The notes: generated by a model from the sequence alone, not told the origin. Counted from the stretch's first letter, positions 1 to 8,092 are shown. The stretch: DNA of 24,924 nt from an uncultured Porphyromonadaceae bacterium (GCA_947176285.1 CAMWQF010000007.1:1-24924); one strand, 5' to 3'. Numbers and translations: made by a program.

Positions 1-42
1 CACAGCAAAGAAACAATATATCATAATTCTAAATCTAAAATT

Positions 43-810
43 ATGTCTAAGAAATTAATATTAGTCAGTAATGACGATGGATATATGGCAAAGGGGGTTC
101 GAGAACTTATAGCGATGCTTGCCCCTTATGGTGAAATAATAGCAGTATGTCCTGATCAGGGACGCAGTGGGCAGTCGATGGCTCTGACTTTCGACGCTCC
201 TTTAAGAATAGAAGAGCAAAAGAGTCCTGTTTCGGGAACAAAGTTATATAGTTGCAATGGAACACCGGTGGATTGTGTAAAAGTTGCTTGCTATACAGTT
301 CTAAACGGTAGAAAACCAGACCTTGTGGTGGCAGGAATCAACCATGGCAGCAATGCTTCGGTAAATGTTCTATATAGCGGAACCATGGGAGCTGTACAGG
401 AAGGATGCACATGGGGCATTCCCTCAATCGGATTTTCTCTAACTACACACGATCCGGATGCCGATTTTTCATCAATCAAACCTATTGTTGACAAAGTCGT
501 TCCCAATGTACTTGAGAATGGACTTCCTGAAGGTACTTTTATTAATATAAATGTTCCGGCAGGATTCAGTGAGACTCCGATTTCAGTTTGTCGCGAATGT
601 AAGGCTCATTGGAGTGAAGAATATAAGGAATACATCGATCCATTCGGCAGAAAGTTTTACATGCTTGCCGGTCATTTGGTCAACGATGAGCCTGAAAGCA
701 CAGATACCGATTTATATGCACTTTCACAAGGACATGCATCCTTAGTGCTTGAAGCGCTCGACAGAACTGCTCCGCAATCCTTTTCGACTTTTGCATCATT
801 AGGCTTTTAA
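43..810 (+). CDS. surE: 5'/3'-nucleotidase SurE
   Basis: SurE is a cytoplasmic metal-dependent phosphatase that dephosphorylates nucleoside 5'- and 3'-monophosphates and takes part in stress survival. The 255-residue length is normal for the family. The N-terminal metal-binding motif is NDDG at residues 10-13, after the first beta strand. The family segments around PDQGRSGQS (about 38-46), NGTPVDCV and AGINHGSN (about 98-105) are present, as is the C-terminal TDTDLYALSQGHASL region typical of SurE. The first ATG fits, because the Rossmann-like strand begins only four residues later. The gene stands alone in the window. A strong hairpin at 862-898 follows it, and the next gene is convergent. 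Its promoter lies to the left of the window. Family identity is secure; the preferred substrate is not visible from sequence. Confidence 0.95.
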   Translation: MSKKLILVSNDDGYMAKGVRELIAMLAPYGEIIAVCPDQGRSGQSMALTFDAPLRIEEQKSPVSGTKLYSCNGTPVDCVKVACYTVLNGRKPDLVVAGINHGSNASVNVLYSGTMGAVQEGCTWGIPSIGFSLTTHDPDADFSSIKPIVDKVVPNVLENGLPEGTFININVPAGFSETPISVCRECKAHWSEEYKEYIDPFGRKFYMLAGHLVNDEPESTDTDLYALSQGHASLVLEALDRTAPQSFSTFASLGF

Positions 811-861
811 AGTCGGATAGAATGGTTTCGTATTAACTATAAGAGATTAGGATGTTATGAC

Positions 862-898
862 AATTGAGGGGACGTACAGTTAGTGCGTCCCCTCAATT
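862..898. terminator. Bidirectional hairpin terminator between surE and the PurF-like gene
   Basis: A 13-bp perfect stem (862-874 with 886-898, left arm AATTGAGGGGACG) extends inward by about three pairs including a wobble, leaving a five-base loop. It lies between two convergent genes, 52 bases after the surE stop and 23 bases before the PurF-like stop. A/T-rich sequence on both sides lets it work in either direction. Confidence 0.85.
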
Positions 899-920
899 AT
901 TATCTGGAAAAAGTATGAAA

Positions 921-2333
921 TTAAAAATGTGACGTGCCGTCGAAGCAGTGGGTACATACCTGATCTTTGGGAAGTCCGATAGCTTCAATGAGATTCTCAA
1001 GAGTGTTGAATTTCAGTGAGGTAAGACCGTAGCGCTCTCTCATCTTCTCAACCATCTTGCAATAGCGACAACTGCCTGTCTTTGCATATTCGTCAAGGTG
1101 AGCGTTGGGGTCTCCTTCGAGTTCTTCGATGATGCGACGAGTGAGCAATTCCATCTCAGATTTGGATGAGGTGAAGTTAAGATACCGACATCCGTAAATA
1201 AGTGGGGGGCAAGCAATGCGCATATGCACTTCCTTAGCTCCGCAATCAAACAGAACTTTTACATTGTCGTTGAGCTGAGTGCCACGCACTATAGAGTCGT
1301 CACAGAAGAGAGCACGTTTCCCTTTGAGCATCGCCTCATTAGGCACAAGTTTCATTTTTGCTATGAATGAGCGCATTGACTGGTCGGAAGGAGTGAAACT
1401 GCGTGGCCAAGTAGGTGTATATTTGGATATACATCTTTGGTAAGGAGTGCCATGGCCGGCAGCGTAGCCAAGCGCCATTCCGACACCGGAATCCGGAATA
1501 CCTGCTACACAGTCGATTTCTGTCTCCAAGTCTTGCTGTCCGAGGGCATAGCCCGATTTGAAGCGCACTTCCTCTACGTTGCGGTTTTCATATGTAGAAG
1601 TTGGGAATCCATAGTAGACCCACATGAAGGCACATATCTGCATTTCCTTATTTGGAGCACGTAGTTGGCGGATTCCGTCAGGTTTTAGTTCTACTATCTC
1701 TCCGGGTCCTACATCGCGAAGCAATCGGTAGTCAAGGTTGGGGAAAGATGTAGATTCGCTGCTCACTGCGTAGCCATCTTCCTTTTCTCCGATTACGATG
1801 GAAGTTCTGCCAAGTTTGTCGCGAGCTACAATTACTGAATTTTCAGTGAGAATCAGCATAGAGCAGGATCCCTTCACCTTATTATATACATTTTCAATGC
1901 CTTCCACAAAAGTCTTGCCTTGATTAATGAGGAGGGCTATAAGTTCAGTAGGATTAGTGACTCCGGAACTGAGTTCGGCAAAGTGTTCACCATTATCCAG
2001 AAGTTCTTTCTCTAAAGAATCGAGATTATCAATTTTGGCGACAGTGACGATAGCATATCTGCCAAGGTGAGAATTGATAGTAATCGGTTGAGGGTCAGTA
2101 TCACTAATTACTCCGATACCCATGTTGCCCTTATATTTGTGCAATTCCGATTCAAATTTAGTACGGAAATATGTGCTTTCGAGCGAGTGGATCGAACGGC
2201 AGAAGCGTTTCTCTTCCGGATCGTAGGTCACCATTCCACCGCGGCGAGTGCCGAGATGTGAGTTATAGTCAACGCCATAAAAAATATCGTTGACACACTT
2301 TCGTTTTAAGGCTGCGCCAAAAAAACCTCCCAT
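921..2333 (-). CDS. PurF-like amidophosphoribosyltransferase homologue with inactive glutaminase domain
   Basis: The 470-residue protein has the two-domain architecture of glutamine PRPP amidotransferase, the first committed enzyme of purine synthesis. The phosphoribosyltransferase half is well kept: IPDSG (279-283), the PRSF.PSDQSMR segment (310-321) and the PRPP-binding motif ALFCDDSIVRGT (341-352, acidic pair D345/D346). Four cysteines match the 4Fe-4S ligands of Bacillus-type PurF (C234, C382, C460, C463). The N-terminal Ntn-amidotransferase half is abnormal. The protein starts MGGFFGA, not MCGIFG, so the Cys nucleophile is absent. The Arg of the GHVRY motif, the Asn-Gly oxyanion pair and the TSDSE Asp are also replaced (GIGVISD, KIDNL, GVTNPTE). 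An extra CRYC pair lies at 422-425. I infer it cannot hydrolyse glutamine; it may use ammonia, depend on a partner or be regulatory. Similar Cys-less homologues are, from memory, present in other Bacteroidales, next to a normal PurF encoded elsewhere. Confidence 0.85.
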   Translation of the reverse strand: MGGFFGAALKRKCVNDIFYGVDYNSHLGTRRGGMVTYDPEEKRFCRSIHSLESTYFRTKFESELHKYKGNMGIGVISDTDPQPITINSHLGRYAIVTVAKIDNLDSLEKELLDNGEHFAELSSGVTNPTELIALLINQGKTFVEGIENVYNKVKGSCSMLILTENSVIVARDKLGRTSIVIGEKEDGYAVSSESTSFPNLDYRLLRDVGPGEIVELKPDGIRQLRAPNKEMQICAFMWVYYGFPTSTYENRNVEEVRFKSGYALGQQDLETEIDCVAGIPDSGVGMALGYAAGHGTPYQRCISKYTPTWPRSFTPSDQSMRSFIAKMKLVPNEAMLKGKRALFCDDSIVRGTQLNDNVKVLFDCGAKEVHMRIACPPLIYGCRYLNFTSSKSEMELLTRRIIEELEGDPNAHLDEYAKTGSCRYCKMVEKMRERYGLTSLKFNTLENLIEAIGLPKDQVCTHCFDGTSHF

Positions 2334-2415
2334 AAGACTGTCAAGTTTAACTTGTTACCTGTAATATTACTGAATAAGACAAAGGATTGGATATCCATTT
2401 GGCTTTTTCACGATG

Positions 2416-2446
2416 CAAAATTAATAAAAAGTTAGATACAATCAAC
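2416..2446 (-). promoter_or_regulatory. Bacteroidales-type promoter of the PurF-like gene
   Basis: Read on the minus strand, GTTG (2446-2443), a 19-base spacer and TAATTTTG (2423-2416) match the Bacteroidetes primary-sigma pattern TTTG-N19/20-TAnnTTTG, with one mismatch in the upstream element. The predicted transcript has a leader of roughly 75-80 bases before the ATG at 2333. That leader carries three short palindromes (2342-2354, 2361-2370, 2388-2397). Confidence 0.65.
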
Positions 2447-2580
2447 TATACACAGCAAAAAAAATTCCAAGCGTAAAAACTCAGCAAATATTATCTAAAA
2501 AATTGGGACCCGAAATGAACCTTTTTATGGATGTTTTGTTTAGTTTGAAGAAAACCACAACCTATAAACTATATAATAAA

Positions 2581-3123
2581 ATGAAAGAACTCAAAGGAAG
2601 CAAGACAGAAGAATGTCTGTTGGCTGCTTTAGCCGGTGAATCTCTAGCATGTGTGAAATACTCTTTCTATGCAAAGAAAGCAAAAAAAGACGGATATCAG
2701 CAAATCGGTAACATCTTCGAAGAGACATCCCAGAATGAACATGCTCATGCAAAGCTTTGGTTTAAATATCTTCACGACGGAGATGTACCTGAGACTCCCG
2801 AAAATCTAAAAGATGCTGCTGCAGGAGAGGAATACGAATGGGAAGACATGTATGTAAAATTCGCTGCCATTGCTCGCGAAGAAGGCTTTACAGAAATCGC
2901 AAAGAAATTTGAGTTGGTAGGTGCTATTGAGAAAGCGCATATGGAACGCTATCGCAAGCTTCTTAAGAATATCGAAGATGGAATCGTATTCTCACGCGAT
3001 GGTGACCGCGTTTGGATGTGCCTCGAATGTGGCAACATACATATAGGAAAGTCCGCACCTCAGATTTGCCCCGTTTGCAGCCATCCACAAGCTTATTTTG
3101 AACTTCGCCCGGAAAATTATTAA
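2581..3123 (+). CDS. Rubrerythrin
   Basis: Rubrerythrin is a cytoplasmic non-haem di-iron peroxidase that protects anaerobes from hydrogen peroxide, using electrons passed through its rubredoxin domain. The 180-residue protein has a four-helix ferritin-like domain (about 1-135) with ligands E20, E53 and H56 in the expected places, further Glu residues near 84-88, and the later helix ELVGAIEKAHMERY with its ExxH. A C-terminal rubredoxin domain follows, with CxxC pairs at 147/150 and 163/166. An open frame extends 26 codons upstream to a TTG at 2503, but that extension is unlike rubrerythrin. The ATG at 2581 places E20/E53/H56 in the canonical numbering, so I chose it. A strong terminator follows at 3205-3232. 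No clear -7 box was found upstream. Confidence 0.95.
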   Translation: MKELKGSKTEECLLAALAGESLACVKYSFYAKKAKKDGYQQIGNIFEETSQNEHAHAKLWFKYLHDGDVPETPENLKDAAAGEEYEWEDMYVKFAAIAREEGFTEIAKKFELVGAIEKAHMERYRKLLKNIEDGIVFSRDGDRVWMCLECGNIHIGKSAPQICPVCSHPQAYFELRPENY

Positions 3124-3204
3124 CTCTACTTCCAATTGAAAATATCTAATGTCATTGGTTAAAGGATTTCTATCCTTGTGAACAATAAATGGCATAAATA
3201 AGAA

Positions 3205-3232
3205 ATGGCCTCGAGGAAAACCTTGAGGCCAT
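3205..3232. terminator. Bidirectional hairpin terminator after rubrerythrin
   Basis: A 12-bp stem (3205-3216 with 3221-3232, left arm ATGGCCTCGAGG, one G-T wobble) closes on an AAAA loop, with A-rich sequence before it and a T-rich run after it. It lies 82 bases past the rubrerythrin stop and just before the end of the convergent GH43-GH8 gene, so it can serve both. Confidence 0.85.
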
Positions 3233-3255
3233 AATTTATTTATATAAACATATCA

Positions 3256-5766
3256 CTATTGCTGTGATGGGGGAATGGCTTGATAATTTCCACTTAATAG
3301 CATAAAGGAGAAAAGACGCAGCAGTCCGTCATAGTAGGCATCAAAATATCCGTCTTCGTAAGGCTCGTGTTTTGAGTTCCAAAGATGTTCGGCAAATTCC
3401 CTTGATTTAGGATCGGATGCTGCTAATGAGGCTGCTCCTAATGTGCTCACAAGACCTAACGAATGCCTGAGTGCTTGATGCTCTCCTGCTCCCAATATCC
3501 TGTCTACCTGACTGCCATCGGTCTTATATTGGTCGACAAAACTATCAATCCCTTCATTATAGAAGAAGTCTTGAATCCTATTTGCATAACTACGCTGCCA
3601 GTCAGCATCAGCACCGCTCCAAGCATAGTCAATCGCAATATTAAGAGGCACTCTCCATGAATCGAAACGGAAATCGTCGCCGATTATGAAGCGGGAGCCT
3701 CGAGGAGAACCATCATATGCAGTATAATCGGAGGTCAATCCTGTGACGGGATGCGTTGCTTTATGAAGATATGATCTGCTTTTCTCAGCACATTCTTTCC
3801 AAAAACTGCTTCGTCCATCGTTAGCCCACTTAGCCCATACATCATAGAATGCCGGGATATTATATGACGGATCTGTATAGGTTCCTCCCCAAGGATCAGG
3901 GGTGAAAGTAATTAGTTTTTCCTCTATATTGATAAGAGGTGAAACTCGGTCCATGCCTGTCTTCTGCATGGATTTATTTATGATGTTTTGAGCTTCGGCA
4001 AGATAGTTGATTCCGGAGTCGTTGCCCCATCGGTTGGATGCAAAGATGAGAGAAGTGATGAAGAACAGTTCTCCGTCAGAAGCGGATCCAAGAGCATTGG
4101 GAGTGCCATCTGTCTTACAGCTCCAAGCGAAATAACCATCGTTCGGTCCTTCTTGATGCTGCATGTTTTTTTTAGCCCAACTCCAGAGTTTATCGAAAAT
4201 ATCTTTCTTATCAAGTTGCACAGCTATCATCATTCCATAAGACATGCCTTCTGTGCGGACATCATTGTTTTTTATATCGCTAATATACGCTGTGTTGTCA
4301 TCAACTTCGAAATATATCTTGTTTGGACCAAAAAACAAGTCTTGGAATATTTGGTTGAGACGATTGTTTATTTCATTCTCCGAATGTCCAAGATCCTTGA
4401 AATAGTTACGGTATTGTCCGGAAGCGAAGGCACCTTCTTCGAGGGGAAGAGTGTCAAAACCTATCCAATCAATTTCGGCTGATGATCCTTTTGTCATGGT
4501 CACCATAATATCTTTAAGCCCTTGCGGGGAACAGATGACCGGTACTGTCACGTCCTTCCAATCTTTGCATGGTGGCACATCCGCCTTGGCAATTATTTTA
4601 CCATCCTTTTCACTTATTTGAATTGTGCATCCTTTTTTACTAAGTATTCTAAAAGTCGCTTCCTTCACTGGTCTGTCACCAAAATTAACTCTGTCATATG
4701 TAGACCAAGCGCCTTTTTTTGAAAATTCAATAGCCCAACCTTTAAAAGTGTCATCAGGGTCAATATACCTGAGTTTAATACCATTAGGACTTATGGTAGT
4801 ATAACGGTCTATCTGTATCCTCTTTCTTGCATCGCTTATTCCGACTCCACGCAGTGTAGGTGTAACTTTATTTATAGTACCATCGTGATTGAAAGTCACT
4901 TTATCTATCCTTGAAGAGCGACGCTTATCCATGTCGGGAGAGTAATCGTTGTGGTGATAGAATATATACCACTCTCCATCTTTTTCAACGAGAGAGTGAT
5001 GATTGGTCCAGCAACCAGTAGGAGATTCATCCATGATAATACCTTTGAATTCAAACGGACCGTAAGGATTGTCTGCAATGGCATAAGCAAGCGTTTCCGT
5101 CTTATCTCTAACCCAGGGGAAAGTGAGATAGTAGATTCCATTGCGCTTGAACGCAAAAGGTCCTTCCTTGAATCCTTCCGGTAGACCTTGAATTTTTGTA
5201 GGCTCACCATCGAGTTCAATCATATTGTCATTAAGAGGTGCCACCGAGATGCCCATTCCACTCCAATATATATAGCATTTTCCATCATCGTCTACAAGGA
5301 CACATGGATCGATACCCATTACTCCTTTGATAGGACGAGGCATCGGCATAAAAGGACCTTCCGGAGAATTTGCTATAGCAACGCCTATACCGAAACCTCG
5401 TTCCATATCTTTAGGAGCGGCAGGGAAATAGAAATAATAGCGTCCATCTTTCTCAACGCAATCCGGAGCCCACATTGCATAGGAATTTTGCTTTACCCAT
5501 GGAATGTTGTTCTGTGTAAGGATCACGCCATGGTCGGTCCAATCAACGAGATTATCAGAAGAAAAAACATGATAGTCCTCCATGCAAAACCAATCTTTCA
5601 GTTCATCTACAGGACTTACAATGTCATGAGATGGATACAGATACATCCTTCCGTTAAAAACTCTTGCTGTAGGGTCGGCAGTAAACTGATCGTGAATAAT
5701 AGGATTCTGAGCAAATATGATTGTAGATGTGGTGCTCAATATCCCGATACATAAAATCTTTTTCAT
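3256..5766 (-). CDS. Secreted GH43-CBM6-GH8 fusion, predicted xylan/xylooligosaccharide hydrolase
   Basis: The 836-residue protein starts with a signal peptide (about 1-19, ending IFAQ). Residues about 21-310 form a GH43 five-bladed propeller with the expected triad: base D31 (FTADPTARV), pKa modulator D153 (GIDPCVL) and acid E201 (GFKEGPF). The tract YLYPSHD resembles subfamily GH43_1-type beta-xylosidases. Residues about 315-440 look like a CBM6 beta-sandwich ending EIDWIGFD. Residues about 450-825 form a GH8 (alpha/alpha)6 barrel with general acid E506 (RTEGMSYG), D564 (SASDGE) and D702 (FRFDSWRV), the last at the base position of reducing-end xylose-releasing exo-oligoxylanases. One polypeptide could thus trim xylooligosaccharides from both ends; this is inference. 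It is the last gene of a three-gene operon, 37 bases after the arabinanase-like gene. Substrate is a family-level prediction. Confidence 0.92.
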   Translation of the reverse strand: MKKILCIGILSTTSTIIFAQNPIIHDQFTADPTARVFNGRMYLYPSHDIVSPVDELKDWFCMEDYHVFSSDNLVDWTDHGVILTQNNIPWVKQNSYAMWAPDCVEKDGRYYFYFPAAPKDMERGFGIGVAIANSPEGPFMPMPRPIKGVMGIDPCVLVDDDGKCYIYWSGMGISVAPLNDNMIELDGEPTKIQGLPEGFKEGPFAFKRNGIYYLTFPWVRDKTETLAYAIADNPYGPFEFKGIIMDESPTGCWTNHHSLVEKDGEWYIFYHHNDYSPDMDKRRSSRIDKVTFNHDGTINKVTPTLRGVGISDARKRIQIDRYTTISPNGIKLRYIDPDDTFKGWAIEFSKKGAWSTYDRVNFGDRPVKEATFRILSKKGCTIQISEKDGKIIAKADVPPCKDWKDVTVPVICSPQGLKDIMVTMTKGSSAEIDWIGFDTLPLEEGAFASGQYRNYFKDLGHSENEINNRLNQIFQDLFFGPNKIYFEVDDNTAYISDIKNNDVRTEGMSYGMMIAVQLDKKDIFDKLWSWAKKNMQHQEGPNDGYFAWSCKTDGTPNALGSASDGELFFITSLIFASNRWGNDSGINYLAEAQNIINKSMQKTGMDRVSPLINIEEKLITFTPDPWGGTYTDPSYNIPAFYDVWAKWANDGRSSFWKECAEKSRSYLHKATHPVTGLTSDYTAYDGSPRGSRFIIGDDFRFDSWRVPLNIAIDYAWSGADADWQRSYANRIQDFFYNEGIDSFVDQYKTDGSQVDRILGAGEHQALRHSLGLVSTLGAASLAASDPKSREFAEHLWNSKHEPYEDGYFDAYYDGLLRLFSFMLLSGNYQAIPPSQQ

Positions 5767-5803
5767 AGAAGTAAATTATGCATTATGAATTATTCCTCCT
5801 CTC

Positions 5804-7252
5804 TCAACGTTTTCTGAAATTCCACTTGGAATTATCACTTGAAAAGTCAAATTTCCCGAGAGACGGAGTGCTGTCAGCAACTGAAATGAGAGCAAGTTCT
5901 TCATCGCATCCAGGTATTGCCTTAGGCATTATTCGGTAAGCACCGTCAATAAGTTGCTCTATTCGCCAAAGTTGTTCGTCTGCTCCGGTAAAATGTTCTA
6001 CAGTTGAAACTTCCTTATCAGAAGTAGCACAAAGAGCCCTGTCTGTGCCCTCAATGGTAATCTTATAATATGGAGCTCCAAGATAACCACCGGCTTCAGG
6101 GACTGCAGTGACGGTCCACTTCTGATGAGGTCGGAACATATAGTCACCAATTCGAACATCGATATTTCCGGAAGGCCACGTATCGATCACATCTTCGAGT
6201 TTCTGGTCGGGGAGTGGAACGATGGGTTCAGTCTGCGGTTCCCAAAATCTATGCAATCCCCCTTGCATTCTGACAAAATCTACGGCAAGTTCAAGACCAT
6301 ATCCTCTTCTTTCTGATTCAATTTCATAAGTATCCTCGACAAAAGGATCTCCTGCAACAGGCCAATTATTTTTCCAAAGAAGGGGGAGAACCGCAAGGAC
6401 GCTTCTGCCACCTTGGTCGAAATCTGCTTCAAAGTGGAGCGACATTTTCTCGACACCATCATCTTCGACATATCTGCCGAAATGCCCGGCACCTGTCTTA
6501 CGGTTTCCGGAACTTGCTACCATTTTTCCACCACCATGAAGCATATCTCTGCCCATATTATCTAGATAGGGACCCTCGACGTTGCGCGAACGTCCCACCA
6601 CTATATTATAAGTGGAATTAGGGCCATCGCAGCAAGTGCCGTGAGTGCCAAGAAGATAATACCATCCGTCACGATAAAGAAGATCAGTTGCCTCACAGTC
6701 AATAGCAATATTGATTGGCTCATTACCCTGAATACGAGCACCTGTGGCAGGATCAAGCTCCACAAGACGGATGAATCCAAAATAAGTGCCATAAGAAAGC
6801 CAAAGTCTACCTGTAGTAGGATCAAGGAGTAATCCGGGATCAATGGCATCGCAGTCTTCATTTTCTTCGGAATAAGCCACTTCTATTGGTTCTGAATATT
6901 CAAAGTCTGGAGAGTTAGGATCTAAAGTCTTATTCCACATGGTCAGCACTTTTCCACTATGTCCGCCGCCAAGACCTCCGCCTGTAGCACTGTAAGCCAC
7001 AAGATATCTATCTCCAATTTTCACTACGTCGGGGGCAGCACCGCGCCCCGGGCGCACGCCACCTTGATGCCAATGATAGCCATCGTCAGAAATTAGTCCG
7101 CCTCCTCCGGTGCCGAAAGTATAATATTTACCGTCGCACTTCATGATAGTCGACGGATCATGGATGTATGGCTCTCCAATTTGTGCCGATACGCTTGCCG
7201 TTGAAAAAGCGATAAATACAGTAGGTAAATATTTATAGATATTGAATTTCAT
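5804..7252 (-). CDS. Secreted GH43 arabinanase-like hydrolase with C-terminal ricin-type lectin domain
   Basis: The 482-residue protein carries a signal peptide (about 1-23, ending VSAQ). A GH43 propeller follows with D32 (YIHDPSTI), D138 (AIDPGLLL) and E187 (CEATDLLYRDGWYYLLG), the catalytic triad of the family. The layout resembles endo- or exo-alpha-1,5-L-arabinanases and the related GH43 arabinofuranosidases. The C-terminal part (about 345-480) contains the short repeated strands of a ricin B-lectin (CBM13-like) module, such as DEQLWRIEQLIDGAYRI and SKWNFRKR. It probably acts in the periplasm or at the cell surface on arabinan or arabinoxylan side chains. It sits 11 bases after the jelly-roll gene and 37 before the GH43-GH8 gene, in one operon. 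The exact linkage cannot be read from the sequence. Confidence 0.88.
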   Translation of the reverse strand: MKFNIYKYLPTVFIAFSTASVSAQIGEPYIHDPSTIMKCDGKYYTFGTGGGGLISDDGYHWHQGGVRPGRGAAPDVVKIGDRYLVAYSATGGGLGGGHSGKVLTMWNKTLDPNSPDFEYSEPIEVAYSEENEDCDAIDPGLLLDPTTGRLWLSYGTYFGFIRLVELDPATGARIQGNEPINIAIDCEATDLLYRDGWYYLLGTHGTCCDGPNSTYNIVVGRSRNVEGPYLDNMGRDMLHGGGKMVASSGNRKTGAGHFGRYVEDDGVEKMSLHFEADFDQGGRSVLAVLPLLWKNNWPVAGDPFVEDTYEIESERRGYGLELAVDFVRMQGGLHRFWEPQTEPIVPLPDQKLEDVIDTWPSGNIDVRIGDYMFRPHQKWTVTAVPEAGGYLGAPYYKITIEGTDRALCATSDKEVSTVEHFTGADEQLWRIEQLIDGAYRIMPKAIPGCDEELALISVADSTPSLGKFDFSSDNSKWNFRKR

Positions 7253-7263
7253 GGTAAAAAAGT

Positions 7264-7974
7264 TTATAGGGTACTGATAGTGAAATTAGTTACCGGTGTT
7301 CCATCTTCGTGAATGAAACGCAGACAGAAATCGCTCATACCCGGACCATTAATAATAGCACCCCGGATAATATTGCGTCCTTTCTTAAGGGTGATACGTT
7401 TAGACGTACAGTCATCCATTACCATGCGGCGGTCGCCTGAAAGAAGAAGTGTTTCTTCACCATTGAGCCACCACATGGATGCTGAATTTGAGCCTACAGA
7501 CATTCTCACATCCGGAATGTCTTCTTTACAGTCAATTGCAGTGACGACCCAGAAGAGAACACCATAATAAGGCTTATCAAGACCTGTTGCAAATCGGAAT
7601 AATTTAACATTGAAGAGTTTGCTATCTAATGAATGCCATTTCAAGGATTGCTTCCCGACTTTCACTTTTTGACCCGATTTAGGAAAAGCCGTAAATTGTC
7701 CGGGAAAATATTCCTTATTGAAGACATCGCGAAGATAACTGTCGGTGAAGACAGTATTGCTTCTGTTGGGTTTATCTATAGGCTCCAGCATCAGCCACCG
7801 CCCGATGAATCCTTCGGAATCGGGCTTTGCGATATCAGTCGTAGGGGTGCTAAAATACTGTGTCAGCCCATTGTCGTTATTCCCCTTGGCTGAAGATTCG
7901 AATGGGGCTATCATAACGCCACAAACCAATGCGGCATATGAAAACCCGCGCATAAAAAGTTGTTTTGTATGCAT
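7264..7974 (-). CDS. Small secreted jelly-roll-like protein of a xylan/arabinan locus, function unknown
   Basis: The 236-residue protein begins with an N-terminal signal (hydrophobic stretch about 10-28, ending ESSAKG). A second in-frame ATG at 7953 (residue 8) would also leave a complete signal. The rest is rich in beta strand. Segments such as SASMWWLNGEETLLLSGDRR, KRITLKKGRNIIRGAIINGP and SDFCLRF look like the galactose-binding-like jelly-roll modules attached to carbohydrate esterases and glycoside hydrolases in Bacteroidales. I see no Ser-His-Asp esterase signature or GH catalytic motif, so it may be a free-standing binding or accessory module. It is the first gene of the operon with the two GH43 enzymes, and a -7 box lies 29 bases upstream of its ATG. 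Function is not assigned with confidence. Confidence 0.75.
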   Translation of the reverse strand: MHTKQLFMRGFSYAALVCGVMIAPFESSAKGNNDNGLTQYFSTPTTDIAKPDSEGFIGRWLMLEPIDKPNRSNTVFTDSYLRDVFNKEYFPGQFTAFPKSGQKVKVGKQSLKWHSLDSKLFNVKLFRFATGLDKPYYGVLFWVVTAIDCKEDIPDVRMSVGSNSASMWWLNGEETLLLSGDRRMVMDDCTSKRITLKKGRNIIRGAIINGPGMSDFCLRFIHEDGTPVTNFTISTL

Positions 7975-8003
7975 TTGGTATCAAATTTAAGGACTTAATA
8001 ATG

Positions 8004-8011
8004 CAAAATTA
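8004..8011 (-). promoter_or_regulatory. -7 element of the glycan-hydrolase operon promoter
   Basis: TAATTTTG reads on the minus strand from 8011 to 8004, preceded by a T-rich tract (TTTTTTGT), the same context as the other TAATTTTG boxes in this window. I could not find a matching TTTG -33 element 19-20 bases upstream, which would be compatible with activator dependence. The leader to the ATG at 7974 is short, about 20-25 bases. Confidence 0.55.
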
Positions 8012-8092
8012 ACAAAAAATCATATTCTAGCCATGATTTTACCTTAAAAAATGTCAATATACTTCAAAAGAAGATAAGTTCAATTTATAAAA

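Noticed and set aside
2331..2333. Possibility that the missing PurF cysteine is a sequencing or start-site error
   Set aside because: The ATG-GGA-GGT start is clear, and several other glutaminase residues are also lost, so a single error cannot explain it.
2503..2580. N-terminal extension of rubrerythrin from a TTG
   Set aside because: The extension is unlike the family, and the ATG at 2581 places the ligands E20, E53 and H56 in canonical positions.
3988..4482. 164-codon plus-strand open frame opposite the same gene
   Set aside because: Antisense to the GH8/CBM6 coding region, with low-complexity composition and no recognisable domain.
5188..5754. 188-codon plus-strand open frame opposite the GH43-GH8 gene
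   Set aside because: It lies wholly antisense to a well-supported gene, shows no family signature and reads like reverse-frame translation of it.
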